From: Azospirillum sp. TSH100
Lineage (GTDB): Bacteria > Pseudomonadota > Alphaproteobacteria > Azospirillales > Azospirillaceae
DNA length: 64,000 bases
Direction: 5' to 3'
NCBI RefSeq assembly: GCF_004923295.1
Contig: NZ_CP039635.1
Location: 516,501 to 580,500 of the forward strand
The notes under the pieces are model-generated. The model was not told the origin of the DNA. It searched no databases and worked only from the letters and a program-made list of their open reading frames with translations. The translations under genes were made by a program, and so were the position numbers. This document shows, piece after piece, positions 18,008 to 28,300 of the stretch. Positions within the stretch are counted from its first letter, which is position 1, and each line of letters opens with the position of its first letter.

Positions 18008-21000
18008 TGGCGCGCAACGGTAAGGACGTCGACTCCCTCGTCCACAAGAAGGCGACGCGGAAGAACATCCCGACGGCCGAGCAGCAATCCTTCGTCGAGG
18101 CGGAGGACGCGGCGCCGAAACCCGTGGTCTATCCGCGCGACACGCCGCTGGAACCCGGCGCCACCCGCCCGCGCAACCCCGACCTCGACCCGCAGCTCGT
18201 CTGGCGCGGCAAGGACCAGCAGGACTGGTCCGACCTCGTGGTGCAGGCGCCGCCGATCTACATCCAGGAGAAGATCCACCCCCAGGCCATCATCGACGAC
18301 CTGCGCCGCCGCAGCGAGGCGGCGCGCGGCGAGGCGGCCGGCTCCCAGTTCGACTTCTTCAACGACTTCAACGGTCTGCCCGACGAGGAAGCGAAGCTGG
18401 AGTTCTACCAGCACGACAAGCACTGGGCGAACCGCATGATCCTGGGCGACAGCCTCCAGGTCATGGCCTCGCTGGCGGAGAAGGAGGGGCTGCGCGGGCA
18501 GGTCCAGTGCATCTACTTCGACCCGCCCTACGGCATCAAGTTCAACTCCAACTGGCAGGTGTCCACCCGGTCCCGCGACGTGAAGGACGGCAAGCTCGAC
18601 CAGATCAGCCGCGAGCCGGAGCAGGTCAAGGCCTTCCGCGACACCTGGAAGGACGGCATCCACTCCTACATGACCTATCTGCGCGACCGCTTGACGGTGG
18701 CGCGCGACTTGCTGACCGAGAGCGGGTCGATCTTCGTGCAGATCGGGGATGAGAACGTCCATCGCGTGCGGGCAATACTTGAAGAAATATTTGGCGAAGA
18801 AAACTTCATTGCGGAAATTTACGCTAGAAAGTCAGGCGGCACTACATCTGGGTTTCTTGCGGCGCCTATAGACATTATTCTTTTCTTTGCAAAATCAAAA
18901 AGGAGCATGAAATTTAGACAGACTTTTACCGATAAACTTGCGGGTGGGGGCTATAATAGAGCTGTCAGTTTTGACCGCAGCCTTGCGCGTGGTCTAACCC
19001 GTCAGGAAACGGAAACTGGAAAAGCTGAAGAAGGTTGGCATATTTTTGCCCCTGACAATATTTTGTCTCAAGGATACCGCTCAAACACGACAGGAGTGTT
19101 TAGGTTCCGCGGGAAAGATTACGACTCAGGGGCGCAGTCAAATTACAAGACGCATTTTGCGGGTATGGAACGTCTTTCCAAGGCTTCTAGATTGTTTCAG
19201 GCAAGTAATAGTCTTCGGTATGTTCGGCTCTTGCAAGACTTCCCGGTGTCTCCAATAGATAACGTTTGGGATGATGTTGGCACAGGTAGCTTCACGGACG
19301 ACAAGGTTTACGTTGTCCAATCCGGGAGTAAGCTAATTGCCCGTTGCATCCTGATGGCCACCGACCCCGGTGACATCGTTCTCGACCCCACCTGCGGGTC
19401 GGGCACGACGGCCTTCGTAGCCGAGCAGTGGGGGCGGCGCTGGATCACCATCGACACCTCGCGGGTGGCGCTGGCACTCGCCCGCGCTCGGCTGATGGGC
19501 GCCAAGTACCCCTACTACCACCTCGCCGATTCGCCCGACGGGCTGCTGAAGGAGGCGGAGGTGTCCGGTACCCCGCCGGCGCAGCGGGCGAGCTACGGCG
19601 ACATCCGCCAGGGTTTCGTCTACCGCCGCGTGCCGCACATCACGCTGAAATCCATCGCCAACAACGCCGAGATCGACGTCATCTGGGACCGCTGGCAGGC
19701 GGTGCTGGAGCCGCTGCGCCACGATCTCAACGCCGCGCTCGGCCGGAACCAGGACTGGCAGGAGTGGGAGATCCCCCGCCGCCCCGCCGATCCCTGGCCG
19801 GAGGCCGCGCAGACCCTGCACGCCGCCATCCGCAAGCGCCTCGCCGACGGCGCCTCGGTCGCGCCGCAGCTCAAGAAGCTGAACGGCCTCCTCAAGCGCG
19901 ACTACACGGCGGAGACCCTGCCGGAGTTCCCGGACGATCCCTGGACCGACGCCAAACCCATCGACCTGCACGGCCGCTGGTGGGAGGCGCGCATCGCCCG
20001 CCAGCAGGCGATCGACAAGTCGATCGCCGACAAGGCCGACCAGGAGTTCCTCTACGACAAGCCCTACGAGGACACCGACCGCGTCCGCGTCGCCGGCCCC
20101 TTCACCGTGGAGAGCCTGTCGCCCCACCGCGTCCTCCCCACCGAGGACGAGGAGCTGTGGGAGGAGCTGGTGGCCGCCGACGCCGTCGAGGCCGGCCGGC
20201 CGGAGCCGCGCCGGACCCAGGCCCCTGTTCGCAAGAAGGCTCCGCACCAGTGGGAGGAGACCGACTTCGCCACGGTCATGCTCGACCATTTGAAGGCCAG
20301 CGGTGTCCACCAGGGTGACAAGAAGGACCGCATCACCTTCACCAGCCTGACCCCCTGGCCCGGCGAGTACGTCGCCGCCGACGCTCGCTACATGGAGGGC
20401 GACCGCGAGCGCCGCGCCGCCATCTTCATCGGCCCGGAGTTCGGCACCGTCTCCCGCCCCGACCTGACCGCCGCCGCGCGCGAGGCCCGGGACGCCGGCT
20501 TCGAGCTGCTGATCGCCTGCGCCTTCAACTTCGACGCCCACGCCTCGGAACTGGCGAAGATGGGCCCGTTGCAGATCGTCCGCGCCCGCATGAACCCCGA
20601 CCTGCACATGGCCGACGACCTGAAGAACACCGGCTCCGGCAACCTGTTCGTCGTCTTCGGCGAACCGGACATCGAGATCCGGAAGGAGGAGGACGGCGAA
20701 CTGCGGGTGCGCATCCTGGGCCTGGACATCTTCGACCCGCAGAAGGGCGAAGTCCGCGCCGGCGGCACCGACGACATCGCCGCCTGGTTCATCGACACCG
20801 ACTACGACGAGGAGAGCTTCTTCGTCCGCCACGCCTACTTCCTCGGCGCCCAGGACCCCTACAAGTCGCTGAAGACGACTTTGAAGGCCGAGATCGACGA
20901 GGAAGCCTGGGAAAGCCTCTACCGCGACACCTCCCGCCCCTTCCCGCGCCCCTCGAGCGGCCGCATCGCCGTGAAGGTGATCAACCACTTCGGGGATGAG

Positions 21001-21024
21001 GTGATGAAGGTGTATCGGGTGTGA
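18007..21024 (+). CDS. beta-class DNA methyltransferase (Mod) with foreign recognition domain
   Basis: Site-specific N6/N4 methyltransferase (1005 residues). Motif IV is DPPYGIKF near residue 170; the SAM-binding motif I, DPTCGSGTTA, is near 460. DPPY before motif I is the beta-class order, where the target-recognition domain lies between them. Exactly that part (about 18770-19340) is strikingly AT-rich, while both catalytic motifs and the long C-terminal half are GC-rich, which points to recognition-domain replacement. The C-terminal half (residues 520-1005) is unusually long for a Mod and contains no motif I recognise. The start overlaps the DUF262 stop as TGATG; a GTG one codon earlier is possible. 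Confidence 0.9.
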   Translation: MARNGKDVDSLVHKKATRKNIPTAEQQSFVEAEDAAPKPVVYPRDTPLEPGATRPRNPDLDPQLVWRGKDQQDWSDLVVQAPPIYIQEKIHPQAIIDDLRRRSEAARGEAAGSQFDFFNDFNGLPDEEAKLEFYQHDKHWANRMILGDSLQVMASLAEKEGLRGQVQCIYFDPPYGIKFNSNWQVSTRSRDVKDGKLDQISREPEQVKAFRDTWKDGIHSYMTYLRDRLTVARDLLTESGSIFVQIGDENVHRVRAILEEIFGEENFIAEIYARKSGGTTSGFLAAPIDIILFFAKSKRSMKFRQTFTDKLAGGGYNRAVSFDRSLARGLTRQETETGKAEEGWHIFAPDNILSQGYRSNTTGVFRFRGKDYDSGAQSNYKTHFAGMERLSKASRLFQASNSLRYVRLLQDFPVSPIDNVWDDVGTGSFTDDKVYVVQSGSKLIARCILMATDPGDIVLDPTCGSGTTAFVAEQWGRRWITIDTSRVALALARARLMGAKYPYYHLADSPDGLLKEAEVSGTPPAQRASYGDIRQGFVYRRVPHITLKSIANNAEIDVIWDRWQAVLEPLRHDLNAALGRNQDWQEWEIPRRPADPWPEAAQTLHAAIRKRLADGASVAPQLKKLNGLLKRDYTAETLPEFPDDPWTDAKPIDLHGRWWEARIARQQAIDKSIADKADQEFLYDKPYEDTDRVRVAGPFTVESLSPHRVLPTEDEELWEELVAADAVEAGRPEPRRTQAPVRKKAPHQWEETDFATVMLDHLKASGVHQGDKKDRITFTSLTPWPGEYVAADARYMEGDRERRAAIFIGPEFGTVSRPDLTAAAREARDAGFELLIACAFNFDAHASELAKMGPLQIVRARMNPDLHMADDLKNTGSGNLFVVFGEPDIEIRKEEDGELRVRILGLDIFDPQKGEVRAGGTDDIAAWFIDTDYDEESFFVRHAYFLGAQDPYKSLKTTLKAEIDEEAWESLYRDTSRPFPRPSSGRIAVKVINHFGDEVMKVYRV

Positions 21025-21079
21025 CGCAGCCGGAGCATAGCTCGTACAAGCAATACACATTGCACATCGGAGATTTGAA

Positions 21080-21787
21080 ATGTCCAACACAGACGGTGGC
21101 GCCTTAGTCGAACAAAAGAATTGGATGTATGATCTCCTCGATTCCGTTTGGGATGGAGTCGTTCTTGCGGAAAGTGAGTGGAACCCTGAAAAATCCTGTT
21201 ATCAGCTCTATGAAGAATACAAGAAGAGCGGACGCACGCCGGACGAGTGCGTAGAGAACTTTATTGATTGGCAAACGGCAAAGGCCGCAGGGTCAGGCTT
21301 TCTATTAGGATTGCCTGGCTTGGCCTTCGGCGTCGTGACCATACCGGCCGATTTGACCTTAAGCACTTACCTTCAGATGCGCATGATTGCGGTAATTGCT
21401 CTGCTGTACGGTTGGGACCCGAAGTCTGACCGGCTGAAGACGTTGGCGCTGCTCAGCATGCTCGGGTCCAGCGCCGCCGAAGCGGTGCGGGCTGCGGGTG
21501 TGAAGGTCGGCACCCGGCTGACCGCCAACGTGATCGCGAAAATCCCAGGCAAGGTACTGATCGAGATCAACAAGGCTGTGGGTATAAGGCTGGTCACCAA
21601 GGCCGGTACTTCGGGTGTGATCAACCTTACGAAATTTGTTCCAATTGTTGGCGGTCTTGTAAGCGGGGGGCTGAACGCGGTCACTACGCGCCAGATTGGC
21701 TTTGCTGCTCAGTCCATCTTGCGTGAAGGACCGGTGTGCGAACCCGATGAGTTGTCTGAGGAAGTCGCTGTGGTTCCGACTGTTTAG
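21080..21787 (+). CDS. EcsC family protein
   Basis: Protein of 235 residues with an EcsC domain: the GLPGLAFGVVTIPADLTLSTY segment followed by QMRMIAVIALLYGWDP, about residues 75-115. EcsC-like proteins are often near stress, membrane or defence loci but have no established biochemical role. Hydrophobic segments at about 72-95 and 185-205 suggest membrane association. Base use is mixed and less GC-rich than the flanking restriction genes. It follows mod after 55 bases in the same direction, probably on the same transcript but as a cargo gene. Confidence 0.75.
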   Translation: MSNTDGGALVEQKNWMYDLLDSVWDGVVLAESEWNPEKSCYQLYEEYKKSGRTPDECVENFIDWQTAKAAGSGFLLGLPGLAFGVVTIPADLTLSTYLQMRMIAVIALLYGWDPKSDRLKTLALLSMLGSSAAEAVRAAGVKVGTRLTANVIAKIPGKVLIEINKAVGIRLVTKAGTSGVINLTKFVPIVGGLVSGGLNAVTTRQIGFAAQSILREGPVCEPDELSEEVAVVPTV

Positions 21788-22020
21788 AAGGCGAGGGTGT
21801 CGCGGCCATACCTGCACCCGTCAACGAAATATAGCGGCGCTTCGCGGAACTTAACCGATGAGGCAAAGACCGCATCAGAGGGGCGAGAATCAATGGTAAA
21901 TATCTGATCGATGGCTCCAGGGCACAGCTCAATACATTTGCCTATTGCGAAATCGCCGAGATGCCGAACTGCTGTGGCAGTGGCGCGATGAATGTGCATT
22001 GAGCATGGCATCCTAATCAT
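21784..22020 (-). CDS. possible small minus-strand protein, unrecognised
   Basis: Open frame of 78 residues on the strand opposite to its neighbours, overlapping the ecsC stop by 4 bases. It reads as a normal-looking globular sequence (for example KFREAPLYFVDGCRYGRDTLAF at the C-terminus) rather than the Arg/Pro-rich shadow typical of this genome. There is no strong ribosome site and I recognise no family. It may be real or a chance frame in an AT-richer stretch. Confidence 0.28.
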   Translation of the reverse strand: MIRMPCSMHIHRATATAVRHLGDFAIGKCIELCPGAIDQIFTIDSRPSDAVFASSVKFREAPLYFVDGCRYGRDTLAF

Positions 22021-22038
22021 AAGAATGGAGATAGCAGA

Positions 22039-23148
22039 ATGAACATCCCTGAATCGTCCAGCAGATCTTGTTTATCTATTTGGTCTGCAGACGCAGCGGT
22101 TTCGTTTTTAAAGCCATGGAAGAAAACACTGACTGCGGAATTTATTTCTCGGGTAGAGGCTTTTGTTGAGTCATACATACTTTATGATTATGTCCTTCTT
22201 CCGGAGCGTTATGCTGATTACGACGAGATCAAAGAACTTGGTTCTGTCGATGGGGTATTTAAATTTTATGCGAAAACAGACATCGCTCATTCTTGCGATA
22301 TCATTGATGGGATAAGTTTCAATCTTAATCTGAATTTTGAAAAATTTGAGAAGCTTAAAGAAGAAGACAAAAAGTGGTACCTTCAACACAATGGGGATGC
22401 TGCTGAAAACGATTGGGAGGAGATATCGTCATTCGGAGCGATATCAATGGCCAACTTGAGGCTCTGGCAGGCTTGTCTCTGCAATGAATTGACGGATAAA
22501 TTTTCTGCAAACCAAGTTCTTCCGCTTTCCTTAAACGGATTGGACGATATTTTCGAAAAGCGGGATGTCACCCGATATTTCGTTGCAGAAAAGTACCATG
22601 AATTTTCTGCTTTCGTGAAGGCAACAAACGTTGAAATAATAGAGTACACCATCGACCAGTCAGATGAGATTATTAAGGACTTTCCTCCATTTACGGCGCT
22701 GATGGTCGATCAGACTCACGGAGGGCAAAGCGCGACCGAGATTCTTAAAAAGATGAGGAGCGACTATCGAGGCCTTCGAGAGCTTCAGTCGAGGTTCTCG
22801 ATGGATATCGCTTCGGCTAATGAATTCTCAAAAAGGAAGGAAATCCTTTCCCAATGGAAAGAGGATTGGTCACGCTCCGTTGCAGGTGAGTTCAAAAAGC
22901 CATCACTATTGAGGAAAATATTTACCGCTTCAGAAGTTGGAAAGGCTGTTGGTAATGTTGCGACGGGTAAGCCTCAAGCCATCCTGGGCGGTTTGGCTGA
23001 GAAAGTCCTGGAGTACCCAAATTCGATGCGAGCATACAATAGATTTCAAGTGTTCTCAGATCTCCTAAGAGATTATGACTGGGCGCGCGATATGTCAAAG
23101 AAGTTGGAGGAAAACTTCGGCATTGAAGGTTTCAGAGATTTGAAATAG
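22039..23148 (+). CDS. unrecognised AT-rich 369-aa cargo protein
   Basis: Well-formed gene with GGAGA ahead of the ATG but no family I can name. The product is soluble-looking and mostly helical, rich in Lys, Glu, Asp, Phe and Tyr. A C-terminal segment (GKAVGNVATGKPQAILGGLAEKV, about residues 310-335) is Gly/Ala-rich and might be a short membrane or hinge stretch. Base and codon use are far more AT-rich than the surroundings, so it was acquired from a different donor. It lies between an EcsC-like gene and a RelE-UvrD fusion inside the defence superoperon. It could be a defence effector or an abortive-infection protein; nothing visible decides this. Confidence 0.7.
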   Translation: MNIPESSSRSCLSIWSADAAVSFLKPWKKTLTAEFISRVEAFVESYILYDYVLLPERYADYDEIKELGSVDGVFKFYAKTDIAHSCDIIDGISFNLNLNFEKFEKLKEEDKKWYLQHNGDAAENDWEEISSFGAISMANLRLWQACLCNELTDKFSANQVLPLSLNGLDDIFEKRDVTRYFVAEKYHEFSAFVKATNVEIIEYTIDQSDEIIKDFPPFTALMVDQTHGGQSATEILKKMRSDYRGLRELQSRFSMDIASANEFSKRKEILSQWKEDWSRSVAGEFKKPSLLRKIFTASEVGKAVGNVATGKPQAILGGLAEKVLEYPNSMRAYNRFQVFSDLLRDYDWARDMSKKLEENFGIEGFRDLK

Positions 23149-23161
23149 GAAAAAAGAGAAG

Positions 23162-25261
23162 ATGAAATTTTCAATATCTGAAACTTTTACCCAGAGCCTA
23201 GCCCGCCTTCCGGGGAAAGAGCAAAAGGCCGTCAAGACGACAGCCTTTGACCTCCAGATCGACCCGTCGTCGCCGGGATTGAAGTTCCATCGGGTTGAGC
23301 GATCGCGGGATCCGCATTTCTGGACGGTGCGGGTGAACGACGATCTGCGGATCGTCGTCCACAAGACCGACGGCAACTTCCTGCTCTGTTACGTCGACCA
23401 TCACGACGACGCCTACGGCTGGGCGGAGAAACGGCGCATCGAGGCGCATCCGACCACCGGCGCTGCCCAGTTCGTCGAGTTCGTCCACCATGTGGTGGAG
23501 GAGACCGCGTTCGGCGCCGCGGCGCCGCGCTCCGGCTACGGCGCCCAGGCGCCGCTGGCGCCGGCCGCGCCCGGCATCTTCGACCAACTGACCGACGAGA
23601 CGCTGTTGAGTTACGGCGTCCCGCCGGACTGGCTGGACTGGATCCGCCAGACCGACGAGGACGGGCTGTTCGACTTGGAAGGGCATCTGCCGCAGGAGGC
23701 CCTCGAGGCGCTGCTGGAGCTGGCGGTCGGCGGCAAGCCGGCGCCGCCCGTCGTGGCCCCGCCCTCGGCCGATCCCTTTGCCCATCCCGACGCCCAGCGC
23801 CGCTTCCGCACCGTCGCCAACCTCGACGAACTCCGGCAGGCGCTGGAGTCGCCGTGGGACACGTGGACGGTCTTCCTCCACCCCAGCCAGCGCGAACTGG
23901 TGGAACGGCGCTACGGCGGGCCGGCGCGGGTCACCGGCTCGGCCGGCACGGGCAAGACGGTGGTGGCGCTGCACCGCGCGGTCCATCTGGCGCGCCGCTC
24001 CGACGACGCCCGTGTGCTTCTCGCCACCTTTTCCAAGGCGCTGGCCCAGGCGCTGAAGGTGAAGCTTTCCCACCTACTCGACTCCGGGGACCCGGCCGCG
24101 GGGCGCATCACCGTCACCTATGTGGACGGGGTCGCCCACCGCCTGTTCGAGGATGCCTTCGGGGTCACGCCGAACATCGCGTCGGTCTCGCAGGTCGAGG
24201 CCGCGCTCACCGCGGCGGCGAAGGAGCGGGGTGAGACGCGCTTCTCGCACCGCTTCCTGGTCAACGAGTGGCGCCATGTGGTGGATGCCTGGCAGCTCCG
24301 GACCTGGGAGGCCTACCGGGACGTCTCCCGCCTCGGCCGCCGCACCCGGATCGGCGGCAACCAGCGCGAGGCGCTGTGGGCGCTGTTCGAGCGCGCCCTG
24401 GCCATCCTGAAGGCGCGCAACGTGGTCACCTGGGCCGAGGCCGTCGCCCGGGTCGCCGAACACCACCGTGGTCGCGAGAAGAAGCCCTTCACCGCCGCCG
24501 TGATCGACGAGGCTCAGGACATCAGCATCCCGCAGCTGCGCTTCCTCGCCGCTCTGGTGCCGGACGGCCCCGACAGCCTGTTCTTTGCCGGCGACCTGGG
24601 CCAGCGCATCTTCCAGCAGCCCTTCTCCTGGCTGTCGCAGGGGGTGGACGTCCGCGGGCGTTCCTCGACGCTGAAGGTCAACTACCGCACCTCCCACCAG
24701 ATCCGCCGGCGGGCCGACCTGCTGTTGCCGGCGCAGGTGCGCGATGTCGACGGCGTCGAGGACCAGCGCAAGGGCACGATCTCCGTCTTCGACGGACCGG
24801 AGCCGGATGTCGGCCTGTTCGACACGGCAGAGGACGAGACCGCCTACGTCGCCGCCTGGATTGCCGGCATCGTCGCCGATGGCATGGCCCCGGAGGAGGT
24901 CGGCATCTTCGTTCGCACGTTCGACCAGATCGACCGCGCCAAGGCCGCCGCCAAGCAGTCAGGTCACCCCTGGGTCACCCTGCAGGACCGCGGCGACGCC
25001 GAGAACGGCCGCATCGCGATCGGCACCATGCACCTCGCCAAGGGGCTCGAGTTCAAGGCCGTCGTCGTGATGGCCTGCGATGACGAGGTCATGCCGCTTC
25101 AGGAGCGCATCGAATCGGCCTCGGAGGAGTCCGAGCTGGACGAGATCTTCGAGACCGAGCGCCACCTCCTCTACGTCGCCTGCACCCGTGCCCGCGATCG
25201 TGTCTGCATCACGGGCGTGGAGCCGGGTTCGGAGTTTCTGGCCGACCTGATGGGGCCCTGA
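23162..25261 (+). CDS. RelE/ParE-like domain fused to UvrD/Rep-type SF1 helicase
   Basis: Protein of 699 residues in two parts. Residues about 1-95 resemble the RelE/ParE toxin fold (short, basic, with the DPHFWTVRVNDDLRIVVHK strand pair). The rest is an SF1 UvrD-like helicase: Walker A GSAGTGKTV near 260, DEAQD near 449, a QR-containing GDLGQRIFQ near 480, NYRTSHQIRR near 505, and motif VI YVACTRARDR near 673. The first 30 or so bases are AT-rich like the gene upstream, then GC rises sharply, so a recombination junction lies at its very start. Predicted role: nucleic-acid unwinding coupled to an RNase or toxin-like module. It starts 13 bases after the previous gene. Confidence 0.82.
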   Translation: MKFSISETFTQSLARLPGKEQKAVKTTAFDLQIDPSSPGLKFHRVERSRDPHFWTVRVNDDLRIVVHKTDGNFLLCYVDHHDDAYGWAEKRRIEAHPTTGAAQFVEFVHHVVEETAFGAAAPRSGYGAQAPLAPAAPGIFDQLTDETLLSYGVPPDWLDWIRQTDEDGLFDLEGHLPQEALEALLELAVGGKPAPPVVAPPSADPFAHPDAQRRFRTVANLDELRQALESPWDTWTVFLHPSQRELVERRYGGPARVTGSAGTGKTVVALHRAVHLARRSDDARVLLATFSKALAQALKVKLSHLLDSGDPAAGRITVTYVDGVAHRLFEDAFGVTPNIASVSQVEAALTAAAKERGETRFSHRFLVNEWRHVVDAWQLRTWEAYRDVSRLGRRTRIGGNQREALWALFERALAILKARNVVTWAEAVARVAEHHRGREKKPFTAAVIDEAQDISIPQLRFLAALVPDGPDSLFFAGDLGQRIFQQPFSWLSQGVDVRGRSSTLKVNYRTSHQIRRRADLLLPAQVRDVDGVEDQRKGTISVFDGPEPDVGLFDTAEDETAYVAAWIAGIVADGMAPEEVGIFVRTFDQIDRAKAAAKQSGHPWVTLQDRGDAENGRIAIGTMHLAKGLEFKAVVVMACDDEVMPLQERIESASEESELDEIFETERHLLYVACTRARDRVCITGVEPGSEFLADLMGP

Positions 25262-25303
25262 ACTCCGGGGAAAATAACGCGGGCCTGAAGGGAGCTGAGA
25301 ATC

Positions 25304-28300
25304 GTGAGCCAAGACCGTTTTCGTGCCATGCGATGGCTGACCGGAGAATTCCTGCCGCGACGTGGTCTTGGCGATCCTGATGGTCGGCCGCTCTACGCCT
25401 ACCGCTGTACCGATGCCGAGTTGGCTGCCCTGAAGGATGGGCTTATCAAGGCGAAGATCGATCAACCGCCTGTAGAGACGCATCTCGCCGCACTGTTTTG
25501 CCTTTACGTCGCGGAATGGTGGCGTCGTTACTACGATGGCAACGCTTGGGGATGGGAGCCCGTATTCCAAGCGCTGCGTGCCGAATACGAGTGGAAGACA
25601 GCTAGTGAGCTGACGGAAAAGGGACTCCGGTTTTGGCGGCGGGACCTGCGTCATTTGGCGCATCGCCGTGGTTTTCTGGTAAGTCTTGTTCTGGAAGGGG
25701 GGCTGCCGCTCGGTCTGCTTGCCTTAGGCAAGGGTCGCCTCACCGACCACCTCCGGCGTGTGCTGGGCGAATTGGATCGCTTCGGCCCCAATGAGGATTT
25801 GGGTCGCCGGTTATCGGAACAGCACGCCCATGTTCTGCCGGCGAGTTTCCGGCGGCCGGAGGTCCATGTTCTGATCGGGGGACTGCTCGCCGCGGTGCTG
25901 CGCCGGCGTGACGGCATTCCCACATCGGTTGCGCCAGCTGATGCCGTGGCTTGGCTCGACGCGCACGCGCTGGGCTGGCGGGAGGAGTTGCCGCTGTCCG
26001 TGGAGGACGACGCGGCGCACGGGCTGCTGGCCGGCCTGATCCGGGAGACTGTGGCGCTGCGTAGCCACAGTGCCGACCTGAACACGCTGGTCAACCGAAC
26101 GCTGGTGAATGACGGTGTGGCGTGGCGTCCCATGCTGACGTTCACCCTGGACGGTGTGGTTCCTCAGGACGGCCCGATTCCCCTGGGAACGATCGCTGGT
26201 GGAGCGACGCGCGCTCGGCTGCGCGCCACCGGCGATCTTGAAGGCGTTGTCGGCGGTCCGTTGGCGCTTCTGCAGGCTGAACGGTCGGAGCGAAGGGAAT
26301 GGCGGGTCGAGCCGCTGTCGGCGGCGCGGGCGCCCATCGCTTGGCCTCTCAATGCGCCGGTCGAACTTGCCCTGCGCGTGGACAATGCCACGGTCCAGAC
26401 CTTCGCCGCTCCCGGCGGCGAGCCGGCGTCACAAGAACCCTTGGTGTTCGACGCGATCGACGATGAGGTTCCATTGGTGCGCCTGCGCCTCATCGGCAGC
26501 GGCAGCACGCGGACCCGGCGGGACCGCCTGTTCGTCGCCTGCCACGACGGCACCGACCTGATTCCCTCCGACGGGGCAACCGTGCGAGCCTTGGGGCCGA
26601 TCGGCGGGACGGGCCTTACGATCCATGAGGTGGCCGGAACGATCCGGTGGCGCGACGGCGGCGACGGGCTGTCCGTCGTCTTCCGGACCGGCAGCGACGA
26701 CGAGGCGCGCAGTCGCCTGAGCGTGGACGGGCGGGCGCCGAACTGGGACGTTGGGGCCCCGCTGGCTGTGCTCGGCCATCCCGTGCTGCGCGAGGTGGCC
26801 GGCGGCACGTACGGCCGGCCGGTGCCCCCGGGTGATCTCCGCTGGCGACCGGCGGGCGGGGGCGCCTGGCAGGCGCTTCCACGCGACGGCTCCTGGCCGT
26901 GCGGCCTCATCGACGTGGTGCTGGTGCGGGGAGGCGAAGCACTCGACCGGCTGCGCTTGGCGGTGCTGCCGCAGTCCGCTCAAGTGCGGATCGAGGCGCA
27001 CGGCCCGCGCCGCGGGCGACTCGTGCTGGAGGGCTTCGGCGCGGCCGACCTGCGCGTGGATCGCAACGAACTCGGCGGGGGCGTCCGCTTCGAGGTCGAG
27101 CCGGTCGGGTCCGGCGTGGCGATCGCGCTGGATGCCGATGGCAAGCCGCCGAGCCGCGTGCCTCTCGTTGCGTCTTGGCCGGGGCAGGGCGAGGTGTGCT
27201 GCCGCTTTCCCTTCCCCGTGCGGGGCGGCGGCTTCATCGATGCCCGCGGGCAGTGGCTTCGGGCGTGGGCGCGCTTGCCCCTCGACCAGCTTTACGGCGT
27301 CCGCGCCGTCGCCGATCCCGGCAGCGGCGATGCCGAGATCTTCGGCTGGCTGAAGGCGGACCGGATGGATGACCGCTCGCTCTGGATCCGCCACCGCTTC
27401 CAGGGGACTTGCTCCCTGGCGTCCTTACGCGGTGCCATGTTGAACCTGCTTGCGGTGTCCCAGGACCTTGATGCCGTCGTCCGGCTCATGGTCCGATGCG
27501 GCGGCCAGGAGAGCGAGATGGTGGAGGTGTGCCGGGTCGACCTGAAGCTGAAGATCCAGGACGAGTCGATCGGCATCGACCCCCACGCTCTCGCCATGCT
27601 CGACGAGGCGGAACGTGCGGACATCGAGATGGTCTGTCGTCCCATCACCGACCTCGATGCGCCGGAGGAGCCCCTGCCGTCGGCGCCGTCGACCGACGGC
27701 CCGCCCGCCTGGGTGTTCCGCAAAGACAGCCGGGAGCCCGGGCCCTGGCTGATCTATGGCCGCGTCCGCGGCCGCCATCGCTTCCGGCCGCGGGCCGTGC
27801 CGGTTGCCGGGGGCGAGGCGCCCGACGCACCGGACACCCTCGGCGCGATCAGCCGCATCGCCGACTTCCTCCAGCGCCAGAGCGCCTTACGGGACCTGCT
27901 CGACGCCATGACCGCCGACCCGCAGCACGCCGCGTGGCAGGAACTCGACCAATCGCTGCAGGCGGTCCAGGGGCGGCTTCCCCTGACCACGCTGGACGGG
28001 TTGCGCCTGCTGCCGGATCTGCCGGATGCGCTGACCGTCTTCGTGGCACGCGCTCCCGCGCCGATGGTGGGGGCGATCCTGGGGATGCAGGATGAGCTGC
28101 CGTTCCTCTGGGCTGCTTTGCCGCTCCGCTCCTGGGTCGGCGCCTTCGCGGCCGCGGAGCGCGGCCTCGCGGCGCTGCTGGTGGCAGGCGGCCAGACGGA
28201 GGATAGGGCGCGTGCCCTGGCGGCGCGGGTGACGGACGACACGCTGGGGCAGGTGGAGAACGAGCTTCCGCTGCTGTTCTGCACGGCAGCCCTGGTGCGG

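Noticed and set aside
13098..21024. Type I restriction-modification system
   Set aside because: There is no HsdS-like specificity subunit. The recognition domain is inside the beta-class Mod, and Res has the type III-like layout.
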